Below are positions 25,656 through 33,119 of a stretch of DNA of 64,000 nt, one piece after another. This DNA comes from an uncultured Eubacterium sp. (lineage in GTDB: Bacteria > Bacillota > Clostridia > Lachnospirales > Lachnospiraceae): positions 1 through 64,000 of the forward strand of contig CAKREC010000007.1 of NCBI GenBank assembly GCA_934316925.1, given 5' to 3'. Each line of letters starts with the position of its first letter. Position 1 is the first letter of the stretch. The position numbers and the translations under genes were made by a program. The notes beneath the pieces are model-generated. The model made no database searches, was not told the origin of the DNA, and was given only the letters and a program-made list of their open reading frames with translations.

Positions 25656-25749
25656 AGAAAAAAGTTCTTTCGTGAAAAGACGGGTGAGGCGCCCCAAAAG
25701 GCAGACTTTTGGGACGCCTCAAAGTCTCTCACGAGATGAACTTTTTTCT
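25656..25749 (+). terminator. 94-nt near-perfect hairpin, probably a bidirectional terminator
   Basis: The outer arms AGAAAAAAGTTC (25656-25667) and GAACTTTTTTCT (25738-25749) are perfect complements. Inside them pair TTTCGTGA/TCACGAGA, AGAC/GTCT, TGAGGCG/CGCCTCA and CCCAAAAG/CTTTTGGG around a GCAGA loop, giving about 39 base pairs with small interruptions. T-runs (TTTTTTCTTTTT) follow on the plus strand and A-runs precede. It is far longer than the other terminators here. Confidence 0.7.
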
Positions 25750-25789
25750 TTTTCAAGTGATAGAGGGGGAACCTTCGCTTTGCGCCCTC

Positions 25790-25818
25790 TTGCAAATTCC
25801 CCGATTATAGTATAAAAT
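25790..25818 (+). promoter_or_regulatory. Probable promoter of asd
   Basis: TTGCAA (25790-25795) and TAAAAT (25813-25818) with a 17-base spacer, in the AT-rich stretch just before the asd ribosome binding site. Just upstream, GGGGAA (25766) and TTCCCC (25797) could form a second small hairpin. Confidence 0.55.
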
Positions 25819-25853
25819 AAAATAGACTATGAAAAATTATATGGAGGGAAATC

Positions 25854-26939
25854 ATGAGCGACAAGTTGAGAGTTGGTATCCTTGGTGGTACCGGTATGGT
25901 GGGACAGAGATTCATTTCATTGTTGGAGGATCATCCTTGGTTTGAGGTTGTTACGATCGCAGCCAGCCCAAGAAGCGCTGGTAAGACTTACGAAGAGGCT
26001 GTTGGCGGACGCTGGAAGATGCAGACACCGATGCCAGAGGCAGTAAAGAAGATCGTTGTTAAAAATGTAAATGATGTAGAAGCTGTCAGCAGTGAAGTAG
26101 ATTTTGTTTTCAGTGCTGTTGATATGACAAAAGAAGAGATCAAAAAGATCGAAGAGGATTATGCAAAAGCTGAGACTCCTGTAGTTTCCAACAACAGTGC
26201 TCATCGTTGGACGCCTGATGTACCTATGATCGTACCTGAGGTGAATCCGGAGCACCTTGAGGTGATAGAGAGCCAGAAGAAACGTCTGGGAACCAAGCGC
26301 GGATTTATCTGTGTAAAACCAAACTGCTCGATCCAGAGTTACGCACCAGCGTTGACTGCATGGAGAAAATTTGAGCCGACACAGGTACTTGCTACTACCT
26401 ACCAGGCAATTTCCGGAGCTGGAAAGACATTTAAAGACTGGCCGGAGATGGAACACAACATCATTCCATACATCGGTGGTGAGGAAGAAAAGAGTGAGCA
26501 GGAGCCACTTCGTATCTGGGGTACCGTTGAGAATGGGGAGATCGTGAAAGCACAGACTCCATTGATCACAAGCCAGTGTATCCGTGTTCCGGTACTGGAT
26601 GGACATACCGCAGCTGTATTTGTTAAGTTCGCACAGAAAGTTACAAAAGAAGAACTGATCCAGGCATTGGTAGAATTTGAGGGTGAGCCTCAGAGACTGC
26701 AGCTGCCAAATGCACCAAAACAGTTTATTCAGTATTTGGAAGAGGACAACCGTCCACAGGTTGCTTTGGATGTGAACTATGAGAATGGTTTTGGTATCAG
26801 CATCGGACGTTTGAGAGAAGATACGATCTTTGACTGGAAGTTTGTCGGATTGTCTCACAATACCGTTCGTGGTGCTGCCGGTGGAGCACTTTTGATGGCA
26901 GAGCTGCTGAAAGCAAAAGGATATATTACTGCTAAATAA
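25854..26939 (+). CDS. asd: Aspartate-semialdehyde dehydrogenase
   Basis: Reduces aspartyl phosphate to aspartate semialdehyde with NADPH, the branch point to lysine/diaminopimelate, threonine and methionine. The N-terminal Rossmann motif is VGILGGTGMVGQRFISLLED. The catalytic cysteine is in KPNCSIQSYAPAL near residue 162, and the catalytic histidine in IRVPVLDGHTAAVFV near 248. 361 residues is the length of the archaeal/fungal-like Asd subtype often found in Clostridia (with the KPNCSIQ rather than NCST motif). GGAGG precedes ATG 25854. It precedes the Nudix and pyrimidine genes by 25 bases, so it may head that transcript, although no metabolic link is obvious. Confidence 0.94.
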   Translation: MSDKLRVGILGGTGMVGQRFISLLEDHPWFEVVTIAASPRSAGKTYEEAVGGRWKMQTPMPEAVKKIVVKNVNDVEAVSSEVDFVFSAVDMTKEEIKKIEEDYAKAETPVVSNNSAHRWTPDVPMIVPEVNPEHLEVIESQKKRLGTKRGFICVKPNCSIQSYAPALTAWRKFEPTQVLATTYQAISGAGKTFKDWPEMEHNIIPYIGGEEEKSEQEPLRIWGTVENGEIVKAQTPLITSQCIRVPVLDGHTAAVFVKFAQKVTKEELIQALVEFEGEPQRLQLPNAPKQFIQYLEEDNRPQVALDVNYENGFGISIGRLREDTIFDWKFVGLSHNTVRGAAGGALLMAELLKAKGYITAK

Positions 26940-26964
26940 TTTACTCCAAAAGGAGGGTGATCGC

Positions 26965-27423
26965 ATGGGAAAATTTCGTATTTTAGTAAAAGGCATTGTA
27001 GAATACAATGATAAGGTGCTGGCAGTAGAACGCTGGTATGATGACCGCATTTTTGAACCATATCAATGGGAATTTATTGATGGCGAGATGGAATTTGGGG
27101 AAAATCCACAGAAAGCGGTAGAGCGTCTCGTGACAGAGAAGATCGGTGTTCCTGTTCAGGCTGAAAAACCATTGTATACCTGGGGATTCACGGCAGGAGA
27201 GATCTGCACAGCGGGAATTGCATTCTTGTGTGATGCACAGAGTCAGGAGATTGTCTTGTCAGAGGATCTGCATGATTACAAGTGGATTGAAAAAGATGAG
27301 ATTTCACATGTGATCACCAATCAGGCAGTTGTAAAAGATATAGAAAGAACCGGCTATGCCAGTCGGTTCGATCTGGAGGATTTTGGAAAGGTGGACTTCT
27401 TTGATGATGAATCTTTGGATTAA
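26965..27423 (+). CDS. Nudix-fold protein with degenerate Nudix box
   Basis: 152-residue protein with the Nudix fold layout: FRILVKGIVEYNDKVLAVER as the first strands, then a Nudix-box region GEMEFGENPQKAVERLVTEK (about 39-58). The canonical box is G-x5-E-x7-R-E-U-x-E-E-x-G-U. Here the RE pair reads RL and the EE pair reads TEK, so the metal-binding glutamates are lost. The protein is probably not a standard NDP-X hydrolase; a binding or regulatory role is possible. AGGAGG sits before ATG 26965. Its end overlaps pyrC by 20 bases, and it lies between asd and the pyrimidine genes, which would fit a nucleotide-sensing role, but that is inference. Confidence 0.72.
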   Translation: MGKFRILVKGIVEYNDKVLAVERWYDDRIFEPYQWEFIDGEMEFGENPQKAVERLVTEKIGVPVQAEKPLYTWGFTAGEICTAGIAFLCDAQSQEIVLSEDLHDYKWIEKDEISHVITNQAVVKDIERTGYASRFDLEDFGKVDFFDDESLD

Positions 27424-28714
27424 AAATGGTCACCTTTTGGATCCGGCAAATCATCGTGATGAAATATGTGATTTATATGTGATAGATGGAAAGGTTGCCG
27501 GTGTTGGCAGCCTTTCGTCGGATACGGATACAAAAGCGTGGAAAGAAAATTGTAGGATTATTGATGCAAAAGGCAAGTATGTTATGCCGGGATTTCTGGA
27601 TCTGCATGTGCATTTGAGAGAACCGGGGTTTGAGTATAAGGAGACGATCGCAACGGGTACGAAAGCTGCTGCGAAAGGTGGATTTACCGCTGTCTGCCCG
27701 ATGCCAAACACCAAGCCGTCCACAGATTCACCGGAGATGATCGAAAAGATTTTGGCGATCGCCAAAAAAGACAGCCCGATCCATGTATATCCGGTAGGGG
27801 CAGTTACGAAAGGACAGATGGGCGAAGAGGTGACAGACATTGCCGGCATGGTGGCAGCAGGAGCCAAGGCGATCAGCGAGGATGGCAAATCTGTCATGAA
27901 TGCGGAGATTTACCGTGAGGCGATGAAAGAAGCTGCCAAAGCCGGAATTCCGGTTCTTGCTCATTGCGAGGACAAGAATATGGTAGGAAAAGGTGCCATG
28001 AACGCGGGAAAAAAGGCAGAAGAACTTGGTATTCCGGGAATTACCAATGCGGTTGAGGATGTGATCGTAGCAAGAGATATCTTACTGGCGAAAGAGACAG
28101 GAGCAAGACTGCATCTGTGTCACTGCTCGACGAAAGACAGCGTGGATATGATCGCATTTGCAAAGGAAAATGGAGTCGATGTTTCCGGAGAAGTATGTCC
28201 GCATCATTTTGCCATGACAGAGGATGAGATCCAAAAAGACGATGCCAATTACAAGATGAACCCTCCGCTGCGCAGCAGAGAAGATGTAGAGCGTTTGTGC
28301 AAAGGTTTGTCCGATGGCACCATGGAGGCAATTTCTACCGATCATGCGCCACATGCAGAGGAAGAGAAAAAACAGTCCATCGCGACAGCACCATTTGGTA
28401 TTGTCGGATCGGAGACAGCGTATTGTCTCGCAGTGACGCATCTGGTAAAAAAAGGTTATCTTACTCCGATGCAGCTGGTAGAACGCATGAGTACGAATCC
28501 GTGTCGTATCCTGGGAGTTCCGGGAGGCGATCTGTCCGTAGGTATGCCGGCGGATATTACCATTGCGGACATGGATTCCGAATATAAGATTGACAAGAAT
28601 ACATTCGTTTCAAAAGGAAAGAACACGCCGTTCCACGGTGCCGTTGTAAATGGAAAAGTGTATTACACGATCGTTGGGGGAAGTATTGTCTATGAGGACG
28701 AACCAATGATATGA
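27404..28714 (+). CDS. pyrC: Dihydroorotase, class I
   Basis: Cyclises carbamoyl aspartate to dihydroorotate in de novo pyrimidine synthesis. The metal-binding HxH is in MPGFLDLHVHLREPGFEYKE near residue 60. Further ligands are HCED near 186 and HLCHCS near 240, and the catalytic Asp is in STDHAPHA near 315. 436 residues match the class I (PyrC type I) enzyme. I start at ATG 27404, nine bases after AAGGTGG; the next ATG, 27407, is equally possible. The gene overlaps the end of the Nudix gene. Its stop codon lies inside a perfect palindrome (28709-28725) also found at the end of hemB. Confidence 0.93.
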   Translation: MMNLWIKNGHLLDPANHRDEICDLYVIDGKVAGVGSLSSDTDTKAWKENCRIIDAKGKYVMPGFLDLHVHLREPGFEYKETIATGTKAAAKGGFTAVCPMPNTKPSTDSPEMIEKILAIAKKDSPIHVYPVGAVTKGQMGEEVTDIAGMVAAGAKAISEDGKSVMNAEIYREAMKEAAKAGIPVLAHCEDKNMVGKGAMNAGKKAEELGIPGITNAVEDVIVARDILLAKETGARLHLCHCSTKDSVDMIAFAKENGVDVSGEVCPHHFAMTEDEIQKDDANYKMNPPLRSREDVERLCKGLSDGTMEAISTDHAPHAEEEKKQSIATAPFGIVGSETAYCLAVTHLVKKGYLTPMQLVERMSTNPCRILGVPGGDLSVGMPADITIADMDSEYKIDKNTFVSKGKNTPFHGAVVNGKVYYTIVGGSIVYEDEPMI

Positions 28715-28729
28715 CGAAGTCATATTTTT
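28709..28729 (+). repeat. Palindrome ATATGAC-GAA-GTCATAT with T-run at the pyrC stop
   Basis: ATATGAC (28709-28715) and GTCATAT (28719-28725) are perfect inverted arms around GAA, followed by TTTTT. The pyrC TGA (28712-28714) is inside the left arm. The same 18-mer (ATATGACGAAGTCATATT) recurs at 46648-46665. It may act as a weak terminator between pyrC and pyrF. Confidence 0.7.
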
Positions 28730-28749
28730 AAAAAGCAGGAGGAATTGGA

Positions 28750-29667
28750 ATGATAAATCAATTAATTAAAAATATTCAGAAAACAAATGCACCGATCGTT
28801 GTGGGTCTTGACCCTATGATCGACTATGTACCAAAACATATTTTTGATAAAGCAGTAAAAGAGCAGGGCGAGACACTGGAAGCTGCCGGCGCAGCGATCT
28901 GGGAATACAACAAGGGCATTATTGATGCTACATATGATCTGATCCCTGCTGTTAAACCGCAGATTGCGATGTATGAGCAGTTTGGTATTCCGGGCTTAGA
29001 GGCATTCAAAAAGACCGTTGACTATTGCAAGGAAAAAGGTCTTGTTGTGATCGGAGATATTAAGCGCGGTGATATCGGATCTACTTCCACGGCATATGCC
29101 AATGGTCATCTGGGCGGTGTTCAGATTGGTGGTACAAAATGCTACGGCTTTCAGGAAGATTTTGTTACGGTAAATCCTTATCTGGGAACCGATGGTGTGA
29201 AGCCATTTGTTGATGTTTGCAAAGAAGAGAAAAAAGGAATTTTCGTACTGGTTAAAACATCCAATCCTTCTTCCGGAGAATTTCAGGATCAGAAAGTGGA
29301 TGGAAAACCTCTTTATGAGATCGTTGGCGAGCATGTTGCCAAATGGGGCGAAGAGTGCATGGGCGATTCTTACAGCTATGTAGGTGCTGTTGTCGGTGCT
29401 ACTTATCCGGAGATGGGAAAAGTTCTGCGTGAGATCATGCCAAAGACTTATATTCTGGTGCCGGGTTATGGCGCACAGGGCGGCACTGCCAAAGATTTAA
29501 AACCATATTTCAATGAGGATGGCCTGGGTGCGATCGTAAATTCTTCCCGTGGCATTATCTGCGCTTACAAGCAGGAGAAGTACGCACAGTATGGTCCGGA
29601 AAACTTTGGAGATGCTTCTCGTCAGGCAGTGATCGATATGAAAGAAGATATTAACAGCATATTTTAA
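28750..29667 (+). CDS. pyrF: Orotidine 5'-phosphate decarboxylase, type 2
   Basis: Decarboxylates OMP to UMP, the last step of de novo UMP synthesis. VVGLDPMIDYVPKHIF is the N-terminal substrate strand. The catalytic Asp-Lys-Asp cluster is VVIGDIKRGDIGSTSTAYAN near residue 98, in the D-x-K-R-G-D-I-G-S-T form of the longer class II enzymes. The phosphate-binding end is PGYGAQGG near 240. 305 residues agrees with class II (the short class I is about 240). AGGAGG lies nine bases before ATG 28750. It sits between pyrC and pyrK. Confidence 0.93.
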   Translation: MINQLIKNIQKTNAPIVVGLDPMIDYVPKHIFDKAVKEQGETLEAAGAAIWEYNKGIIDATYDLIPAVKPQIAMYEQFGIPGLEAFKKTVDYCKEKGLVVIGDIKRGDIGSTSTAYANGHLGGVQIGGTKCYGFQEDFVTVNPYLGTDGVKPFVDVCKEEKKGIFVLVKTSNPSSGEFQDQKVDGKPLYEIVGEHVAKWGEECMGDSYSYVGAVVGATYPEMGKVLREIMPKTYILVPGYGAQGGTAKDLKPYFNEDGLGAIVNSSRGIICAYKQEKYAQYGPENFGDASRQAVIDMKEDINSIF

Positions 29668-29699
29668 ACTGCCTCGTATGAGTGAAAGGATGAATCAAT

Positions 29700-30482
29700 A
29701 TGTCAAAAGTACAATGTATGGCAAACGTAGTTGAGTCAAAAGAATTGCAGCCGGGGATTTATTCGCTCTGGCTGTCAGTACCGGAAATTGCCTCTCAGGC
29801 GGTGCCGGGACAGTTTATCTCTCTGTATTGCCAGAATGAAGATACGCTTCTGCCAAGACCGATCAGCTTGTGCGAGATCGATCGGGAAAAAGGTATGCTG
29901 CGTTTAGTGTATCGGGTTGTTGGCGCGGGAACGACGGAGTTTTCCAAGCTGCAGCCGGGTGAACAGATAAAAGTTCTCGGACCATTGGGAAACGGATTCC
30001 CACTTTCAGAGAGTGCCAAAGATAAGCGCGCCGTTGTGATCGGCGGAGGAATTGGGATTCCGCCATTGTTACAGCTGGCAAGAGAATTAGAGGGAAATGT
30101 TACCGTTGTAGTTGGTTACCGTGATGCCAATACGTTTTTGCTGGAAGAGTTGCAGCAGGCAGCAGACCTGGTTATTGTCGCTACCGAGGATGGCAGCCTG
30201 GGAACCAAAGGCAATGTGATCGACGCTATAGTAGAAAATGAGGTTACTGCGGATGTGTTGTATTCCTGCGGTCCGACACCAATGCTTCGTGGTGTCAAGG
30301 TATTCGCAGAGAAAGCCGGTATTCCTGCATATATTTCCATGGAAGAAAAGATGGCTTGCGGAATTGGTGCCTGTTTAGCCTGTGTATGCAAGTCCAAAGA
30401 AGTCGATCATCATTCACAGGTTCACAATAAACGGATCTGTAAAGACGGACCTGTATTTTTAGCTACGGATATTGAATTATAA
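29700..30482 (+). CDS. pyrK: Dihydroorotate dehydrogenase B, electron transfer subunit
   Basis: Iron-sulfur flavoprotein subunit that passes electrons from dihydroorotate, via the PyrD FMN, to NAD. The FAD-binding motif LLPRPISLCEID (R-P-x-S/T) is near residue 51. NAD-site residues are in AVVIGGGIGIPPLLQLAREL near 112. The C-terminal 2Fe-2S cysteines are in MACGIGACLACVCKSK followed by RICKDGPVF. The family length is about 260, as here. It lies 12 bases before pyrD, and its presence shows that the type 1B (NAD-linked heterotetrameric) enzyme is used. Confidence 0.93.
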   Translation: MSKVQCMANVVESKELQPGIYSLWLSVPEIASQAVPGQFISLYCQNEDTLLPRPISLCEIDREKGMLRLVYRVVGAGTTEFSKLQPGEQIKVLGPLGNGFPLSESAKDKRAVVIGGGIGIPPLLQLARELEGNVTVVVGYRDANTFLLEELQQAADLVIVATEDGSLGTKGNVIDAIVENEVTADVLYSCGPTPMLRGVKVFAEKAGIPAYISMEEKMACGIGACLACVCKSKEVDHHSQVHNKRICKDGPVFLATDIEL

Positions 30483-30494
30483 AGGAGGCTGTTT

Positions 30495-31403
30495 ATGAGT
30501 AAAGAATTATTAACATCTTTTGCGGGACTTACCTTTGAAAACCCGGTCACGACAGCTTCTGGAACATTTGGATCCGGGCTGGAATACGGTGAATTCGTAA
30601 ATTTGCAAAAATTGGGAGCGGTGACGACAAAAGGCGTTGCGAATGTGCCATGGCCGGGCAATCCTACTCCACGTATTGCCGAGACGCATGGGGGCATGTT
30701 AAATGCGATCGGATTACAGAATCCGGGCATTGATACGCTGATCGCACGCGATCTGCCATATTTAAAAGAGCAGGGGGCAAGAATTATTGTAAATGTCTGC
30801 GGTCGGTCGAAACAGGATTATGTAGAAGTCGTAGAACGTCTGGCTGAGGAAGATGTAGACATGTTGGAGATCAACATTTCCTGCCCGAATGTAAAAGCGG
30901 GAGGAATTGCTTTTGGACAGAAGCCGGAGATGGCAGAAGAAATCACAAAGGCAGTAAAAAAAGTGGCAAAACAGCCGGTGATCATGAAATTGAGCCCGAA
31001 TGTGACAGACATCACGGAGATGGCAAAAGCAGTAGAGGCCGGTGGCGCAGATGGTGTGTCACTGATCAATACGTTGACGGGCATGAAGATTGATGTTAGC
31101 AGAAAGACATTTGCGATCGCAAACCAGACCGGCGGCATGTCAGGACCATGTGTAAAACCAATCGCGGTGCGTATGGTGTATCAGGTAGCCAATGCCGTGT
31201 CGATTCCGATCCTTGGTATGGGAGGTATCCAGAATACCGAAGATGCTCTTGAGTTTTTGATGGCCGGAGCAACGATGGTAGCCGTTGGTACTGCCAACTT
31301 CTTCAATCCTTATGCTACTTCGGAGATCATTGATGGATTGCAGAGTTATGTGGAGCGAGAAGGCTTAGCCAATATCCGGGAGATTATCGGATGTGTCCAT
31401 TAA
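30495..31403 (+). CDS. pyrD: Dihydroorotate dehydrogenase B, catalytic subunit
   Basis: FMN-dependent oxidation of dihydroorotate to orotate. The opening LTSFAGLTFENPVTTASGTF is the FMN loop. NISCPNVKAGG near residue 128 is the conserved N-x-S-C-P-N with the catalytic cysteine. PVIMKLSPNVTDI holds the FMN lysine, and GMGGIQNTEDALEFLMAGAT is the phosphate-binding end. 302 residues is the class 1B length. AAAGGAGG precedes ATG 30495. The gene's end overlaps the stop of the convergent glucosaminidase gene by four bases, and no terminator lies between them. Confidence 0.94.
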   Translation: MSKELLTSFAGLTFENPVTTASGTFGSGLEYGEFVNLQKLGAVTTKGVANVPWPGNPTPRIAETHGGMLNAIGLQNPGIDTLIARDLPYLKEQGARIIVNVCGRSKQDYVEVVERLAEEDVDMLEINISCPNVKAGGIAFGQKPEMAEEITKAVKKVAKQPVIMKLSPNVTDITEMAKAVEAGGADGVSLINTLTGMKIDVSRKTFAIANQTGGMSGPCVKPIAVRMVYQVANAVSIPILGMGGIQNTEDALEFLMAGATMVAVGTANFFNPYATSEIIDGLQSYVEREGLANIREIIGCVH

Positions 31404-31978
31404 TTGACATGGATCTGGCTGCTCAGCGTCTGTTTGGTTTTTGCAAAAGATTGCTTTTTCGCCTTTAATTCCTGAAACATTTTTTTGTCGTACTTTTGGA
31501 AATTGTATTTTTTTACAATTCTGGTTGTTTTTTTATAATATGAACCGGCGGGATTACAATAACCGCCATTCACGATCTTGCGGAGCTGCTTTTTATAATT
31601 GGTTTGAAAAGGAGCTCCTTTATAATAGCCATTGTTGATTACTTTTAAATAGGCGATAATTCCTTTTTCTCTGGAAGAATATCGCGATCTGCCAGAGCGG
31701 ATACCCCAGTAGTTGTAGCCGGAGCAATGCTCGCCCATGGTGCTTTCCGCCATGGCCTGTGCCATACATACACTGGGAAGAACACCATATTTATCCCAAT
31801 TGTTTTTGCATACTTTATAGATGCTGTCGATCCGCTTTTGCTGTGCTTTTGAAAATGCTTTGCTTTTGGTAGAATTTCCTAAAATAATACCGAGAAAAAG
31901 GACTAAAAATACTGCGATTTTCAGGTTTCTTGTTAGTCGATTCATAAGTTGATATGTTTTGTTTTTTGGACAAAACAT
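31400..31978 (-). CDS. N-acetylglucosaminidase-domain protein (cell-wall hydrolase)
   Basis: Probably cleaves beta-1,4-GlcNAc bonds in peptidoglycan outside the cell. An N-terminal helix (about 19-38, IAVFLVLFLGIILGNSTKSK) acts as signal or anchor. The remainder is a PF01832-type Glucosaminidase domain: PSVCMAQAMAESTMGEHCSG near residue 68 with the catalytic glutamate in A-E-S-T, then NYWGIR, RSRYSSREKGIIAYLKVINN and YCNPAGSYYKK. 192 residues is just the single domain. The first ATG sits directly after AGAGAGG, almost too close; an internal ATG at 31945 would give MNRLTRNLKIAVF and also keeps the helix. Transcribed convergently towards pyrD. Confidence 0.85.
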   Translation of the reverse strand: MFCPKNKTYQLMNRLTRNLKIAVFLVLFLGIILGNSTKSKAFSKAQQKRIDSIYKVCKNNWDKYGVLPSVCMAQAMAESTMGEHCSGYNYWGIRSGRSRYSSREKGIIAYLKVINNGYYKGAPFQTNYKKQLRKIVNGGYCNPAGSYYKKTTRIVKKYNFQKYDKKMFQELKAKKQSFAKTKQTLSSQIHVN

Positions 31979-32090
31979 CCTCTCTTTCTATTTGATGTAT
32001 ATTAATATATTATGCAAATGTGTCATAATTATTACAATTTGTTACAAAAATGTTACAAAAAGAAGATAATTTGTGATAGGAGTTGAAAAA

Positions 32091-32753
32091 ATGAAAGCAA
32101 AACAAACATCAGAGTCCATTGAATTAGGCGTGATCTTAGCAATGTCAGGCGGCATGATGGATGCTTATTCCTATATTGCCAGAGGAGAAGTTTTTGCAAA
32201 TGCACAGACCGGCAATATGCTTTTGTTCGGTGTAAGGCTTTCGGAGGGGAACTTTCATATGGCATTGCAATATCTATGTCCGATTCTTGCGTTTACATTG
32301 GGCATCATGGTTTCAGATATTGTGAGGAGCACCGTGGCAAAAAAACTGCACTGGCGTCAGGTTGCGGTTCTGATCGAAGCAGTCATGCTTCTCTGCGTTG
32401 CGGTGATACCGGGCACGATGAATCTTCTTGCTAATAGTTTAACCTCTTTTGCCTGTGGTATTCAGGTAGAAGCTTTCCGGAAGATTCATGGAAGAGGAAT
32501 TGCTACCACGATGTGCATTGGCAATCTGAGAAGTGCCACCCAGAATATCTGTAATTATTTTATAGAAGGAAATAAAGAAAATCTCTTAAATGGCATTTTG
32601 TATCTGGGAATTATTACAAGTTTTATCCTGGGAGCGGTCATAGGGAATTTCTGTATAAAAATACTAGAATTACATGCGATAATTATTAGTGCAATTTTAT
32701 TGATTATTTCTTTTTTCGTTATGTTTACAGACAGAGAAAAAGAAATTCATTAA
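32091..32753 (+). CDS. DUF1275 (YoaK-like) membrane protein
   Basis: 220-residue integral membrane protein with six or seven helices. The N-terminal LAMSGGMMDAYSYIARGEVF and FANAQTGNMLLFG motifs are the DUF1275/YoaK signature (G-x-x-D-A, QTGN). The family occurs widely in bacteria, with a suspected transporter fold, and its function is not established. Start ATG 32091 with AGGAG at 32078-32082. The 5' region is AT-rich with two ATGTTACAAAAA-like repeats (32036-32060), which lie between this gene and the divergent glucosaminidase. Confidence 0.83.
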   Translation: MKAKQTSESIELGVILAMSGGMMDAYSYIARGEVFANAQTGNMLLFGVRLSEGNFHMALQYLCPILAFTLGIMVSDIVRSTVAKKLHWRQVAVLIEAVMLLCVAVIPGTMNLLANSLTSFACGIQVEAFRKIHGRGIATTMCIGNLRSATQNICNYFIEGNKENLLNGILYLGIITSFILGAVIGNFCIKILELHAIIISAILLIISFFVMFTDREKEIH

Positions 32754-32777
32754 TTCAAAAAAATATGAAATACACAC

Positions 32778-32807
32778 TTGAATCCGAGAGAAATTCAGGC
32801 GTATAAT
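32778..32807 (+). promoter_or_regulatory. Promoter of the small protein / metal ATPase pair
   Basis: TTGAAT (32778-32783) and TATAAT (32802-32807), 18 bases apart, 30 bases before the ribosome binding site of the next gene. Confidence 0.75.
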
Positions 32808-32838
32808 GTAAAAAAATAAAACATAGGAGGAAAAAAAG

Positions 32839-33102
32839 ATGGTAGATTGGAAGAAAATTGCATTGTTTGCAGGTGGTACTTTATTTGGAACAGCAGGTGT
32901 AAAGATCCTTGGAAGTAAGGATGCAAAGAAAGTGTATACACAGTGTACAGCAGCAGCTTTGCGAGCAAAGGATTGTGTGATGCAGACAGTCAGCAAAGTA
33001 CAGGAAAATGCAGAAGATGTTTATGAAGAAGCAAAGAATATCAATGCAGCACGTCAGACTGAAAAAGCAGCTGCAGAATTTGAAGATGAGATCAGCAAAT
33101 AG
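32839..33102 (+). CDS. DUF6110-like small protein
   Basis: 87 residues. A short hydrophobic N-terminal segment (WKKIALFAGGTLFGTAGVKI) with glycines resembles a membrane-inserting helix. A helical, charged remainder with KKVYTQCTAAALRAKDCVMQ follows, with two cysteines. I recognise this as the DUF6110-type companion commonly found in front of P1B-type ATPases in Clostridia; its role is not established. It precedes the ATPase by 17 bases with its own strong AGGAGG, so both are one operon. It may assist metal delivery or assembly (inference). Confidence 0.75.
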   Translation: MVDWKKIALFAGGTLFGTAGVKILGSKDAKKVYTQCTAAALRAKDCVMQTVSKVQENAEDVYEEAKNINAARQTEKAAAEFEDEISK

Positions 33103-33119
33103 GAGAAGGTGTATTTGCG

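Noticed and set aside
25650..25853. Lysine riboswitch upstream of asd
   Set aside because: The structure is one long linear hairpin with a T-run, without the five-helix lysine aptamer layout or its conserved core.
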